Translations under genes and position numbers: made by a program | NCBI GenBank assembly: GCA_964499235.1 | Contig: CAZCKC010000003.1 | Location: 15,461 to 79,460, forward strand | Reading direction: 5' to 3' | Length of the DNA: 64,000 nucleotides | Source: JAFGRR01 sp964499235 | GTDB lineage: Bacteria > Planctomycetota > Phycisphaerae > UBA1845 > Fen-1342 | Notes under the pieces: generated by a model | Seen by the model: only the letters and a program-made list of their open reading frames with translations | The model's database searches: none | Told to the model about the DNA's origin: nothing | Shown: positions 62,079-64,000 of the stretch, piece by piece | Layout of the letters: each line of letters starts with the position of its first letter | How positions within the stretch are numbered: position 1 is the stretch's first letter

Positions 62079-62539
62079 TACCGTATTCCTTACCCAATCA
62101 AGAAGCGTGCGGCGACCGCGGCCCGCCACCCACGTAGCGGCAGGCGAAACCCAGCCCGGCTCCTGCCTGGGTGCGTCATGAATGAAGCTACTAGTACCTT
62201 AGGCGACTCTAGCACGTCGCCCAAGCCATCGCAATCTTTTTGAACCGTCCACAGCCTTTTTCACACGATCCACAACGACCGCCATCAGAAATCGTTCAAT
62301 CCGATAATCTCGCCAGCCCCGCAGCGTCAGAACCGCCCCCGGTGGTTGACGCCCCCCCACCGCAACCGCGCCGGGACCGCCCCGCAACCCGACCGCCTTC
62401 GTCCGATACGCTTCTCGCAGTCGAACGGTTCCCTCCCCCCGGCCGACGCGCGATCTTCTCGGTGTTCGCGCCCGCCGTTGGGCGCGCCGGACGGGCCGGT
62501 TTACGATCGTCCCCACACCCTCAGCCAGGAGACCGCGGC
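62079..62539. other. Non-coding stretch between divergent genes
   Basis: About 460 bases between the prepilin-like gene (minus) and the GH20 gene (plus). It should hold both promoters. It includes a pair ACCCAG/CTGGGT about ten bases apart near 62150-62175 and a TTTTT/CCACA-rich part at 62237-62275. A 105-codon frame on the minus strand (62199-62516) is Arg-rich and looks spurious. No RNA gene was recognised. Confidence 0.45.
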
Positions 62540-64000
62540 ATGGATACCGATACGCTGCTGCTGCCCACGCCGCGATCGCACCGCCGCACCGGCGGCGCCT
62601 GCCACCTGGGCAGCGACTTCCACCTCCACGCCCCCGCCCCGCGCGAACCCGTCCTCACCCACGCGCTCACCGCCCTCGACGACGCCTGGGTGCAGGCCGT
62701 CGGCGGACCCCTGCTGCCCATCGACGGCGACGCCGACCAGCGCGTCGTCCGCCTGCTCCCCGCCGACACCCCCGCCGACGCCGCGACCACCGCCGGCCAG
62801 GCCTACCGGCTCGTGATCGAGCCCGCCGCCGTGACGCTCCACGCTGCGACGCCCGTGGGCTGGGCGTACGGCCTGCAGACGCTGGCGCAGCTCGTCACGC
62901 TCAGCGGCCGCGAGCTCCCGTGCACCGTGATCGAGGACGAGCCCGCCTTCGCGACCCGCGGCGTCTCCTACGACATCAGCCGCGGCCGCGTCCCGACGCT
63001 GGCCTTCCTCCAGACGCTCGTCGAGCGTTTCGCGGCCTTGCGGATCAACCACCTCCAGCTCTACACCGAGCACACCTTTGACTGGCAGTTCGACCCGGCG
63101 ATCGCGGCCGGCTGCTCGCCGCTGACGGCCGCCGAGCTGCGGACGCTGGACGCGTTCGCGGCCGAGCGCGGCGTGACGCTCACGCCGTCGCTGGCGACGT
63201 GCGGGCACATGGCCCGCGTGCTGAGCGTGCCGGCGTACCGCGCGCTGGCCGAGATCGAGCCCGCGAACCAGAAATCCTTTGAGCAGATGACCTGGCGCGA
63301 GCGGGTCCGCGGGCTGACGCTCGACGTGACGAACCCGGCCAGCCGAAAGCTGCTCACGCAAATGCTCGACGAGTACCTGCCGTGTTTCGCGAACGAGCAG
63401 GTCAACGTCTGCTGCGACGAGACGTTCGACCTCGGGCAAGGCCGCGGACGGCCGCGGGCGGAGGCCGAGGGCGCGGCCCAACTTTTCCTCGAGCACTTGC
63501 AATGGCTGCGCGAGGCGGCCGGCCGCCACGGCAAGCGGATCCTCTACTGGGGCGACATGCTCAAGAAGTACCCGGAGGCCATCCAGGGGCTGCCGCGCGA
63601 CGGGACGCTCCTGCACTGGGCCTACGACGCCAGCGACGACTTCGACAGCACGGCCACCTTTACGTTCGCGGGCCTGGACACGTGGGTCTGCCCGGGAACG
63701 TCAACCTGGAACCGCTTCGTCAGCGACCTCCCCACCGCCGAGCTGAACATCCGCCGCTTCGCCAAGGCGGGGCGCATGCATCACGCCGGCGGCCTGCTGA
63801 ACACCGAGTGGGGCGACGACGGGCACATCGCGCCGCCCGCCACCAGCAGCTATGCCTTCGCCCTCGGGGCGGCCGTGGCATGGAACCCCGACACGCCGCC
63901 CGCGGAGACGTTCGACGCGGCCTACTGCCGCTGGGCGTTCGCGGCCGGCGGCGAGGCGATCCTCCGCGATTGGCGGCAGCTGGCGGGCCTCAGCGCGATG
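62540..64000 (+). CDS. GH20 beta-N-acetylhexosaminidase-like protein (partial)
   Basis: At least 487 residues, running off the right edge. Residues 20-125 form a GH20b-like alpha/beta domain (AAVTLHAATPVGWAYGLQTLAQL). The catalytic TIM barrel follows (TRGVSYDISRGRVPTLAFLQTLVERFAALRINHLQLYTEH). The acid/base pair shows as CCDETFD (Asp293, Glu294), where the family norm is HxGGDE; the D-E is kept but the preceding Gly pair is Cys-Cys. It cleaves terminal GlcNAc/GalNAc or related sugars. No signal peptide is seen at ATG 62540, which has AGGAG nine bases upstream. Confidence 0.85.
   Translation, partial: MDTDTLLLPTPRSHRRTGGACHLGSDFHLHAPAPREPVLTHALTALDDAWVQAVGGPLLPIDGDADQRVVRLLPADTPADAATTAGQAYRLVIEPAAVTLHAATPVGWAYGLQTLAQLVTLSGRELPCTVIEDEPAFATRGVSYDISRGRVPTLAFLQTLVERFAALRINHLQLYTEHTFDWQFDPAIAAGCSPLTAAELRTLDAFAAERGVTLTPSLATCGHMARVLSVPAYRALAEIEPANQKSFEQMTWRERVRGLTLDVTNPASRKLLTQMLDEYLPCFANEQVNVCCDETFDLGQGRGRPRAEAEGAAQLFLEHLQWLREAAGRHGKRILYWGDMLKKYPEAIQGLPRDGTLLHWAYDASDDFDSTATFTFAGLDTWVCPGTSTWNRFVSDLPTAELNIRRFAKAGRMHHAGGLLNTEWGDDGHIAPPATSSYAFALGAAVAWNPDTPPAETFDAAYCRWAFAAGGEAILRDWRQLAGLSAM

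Noticed and set aside
62237..62275. DnaA-box-like CCACA repeats
   Set aside because: None matches the TTATNCACA consensus and no dnaA or gyrase gene is near, so an origin is not supported.
62199..62516. 105-codon minus-strand frame before the GH20 gene
   Set aside because: The product is Arg-rich low complexity with no start signal, and the region fits a promoter spacer.

Overview
The window is high-GC bacterial chromosome, almost fully coding, with 47 protein genes I can support (the last runs off the right edge) and one decayed gene. I see no rRNA, tRNA, CRISPR array, insertion sequence or phage module. Gene content points to Planctomycetota: Tat-exported Gfo/Idh/MocA oxidoreductases, ThuA and DUF1080 (3-keto-disaccharide hydrolase) domains, a PEP-CTERM protein, a prepilin-like DUF1559-type protein, an ECF sigma factor next to a Ser/Thr kinase with a propeller tail, a eukaryotic-type GT3 glycogen synthase, and many large secreted proteins with no family name. 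This taxonomic call is inference from gene content; no species marker is present.

Layout. 0-5 kb: pyrC and a small zincin-like protein, divergent from a homocysteine S-methyltransferase, then a CPA2/KefB-type antiporter. 5-14 kb: small secreted protein, MsrB lipoprotein, large secreted HExxH protein, glycogen synthase, a DedA/zinc-ribbon operon and a PEP-CTERM protein. 14.6-16.7 kb: nucleoside-symporter-like MFS protein convergent with a family 2 glycosyltransferase. 16.8-23.7 kb: a tight five-gene run (exported oxidoreductase, seven-haem membrane cytochrome, F5/8C-domain protein, Agl23-type glycosyltransferase, ApbE flavin transferase). 23.8-29.9 kb: a second exported oxidoreductase, a HEAT-repeat protein and a ThuA/DUF1080/DUF1080 protein. 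30-34 kb: STAS protein, P-loop kinase, large secreted HEWNH protein, decayed beta-helix gene. 34.7-37.7 kb: ECF sigma factor and Ser/Thr kinase. 37.9-42.8 kb: OpuC/EgtU-type ABC transporter followed by egtB and egtD. 43-48.6 kb: pyruvate kinase, DCC-family protein, PfkB kinase, an ArsR-methyltransferase fusion and ahcY. 48.8-57.5 kb: RtcB, then a fructosyl-disaccharide locus (GT4 synthase, invertase-like glycosidase, fructokinase, sugar ABC importer without an ATPase). 57.5-64 kb: phosphoesterase-propeller protein, amidase lipoprotein, prepilin-like protein and the start of a GH20 hexosaminidase.

Themes. Two adjacent loci (16.8-29.9 kb) suggest periplasmic oxidation and cleavage of glycosides by the 3-keto route, perhaps tied to a membrane multihaem cytochrome. 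A sulfur and one-carbon theme links homocysteine methyltransferase, ahcY with its putative regulator, ergothioneine synthesis and MsrB. A sugar-storage and osmolyte theme links glycogen synthase, the GT4/invertase/fructokinase set and lower-glycolysis enzymes.

The most interesting candidates are the oxidoreductase/multihaem cytochrome/ApbE operon, the ergothioneine genes beside an ABC transporter with reversed domain order, and the ArsR-methyltransferase/ahcY pair with a perfect palindrome upstream. All functional statements rest on motif recognition by eye; no database search was run.
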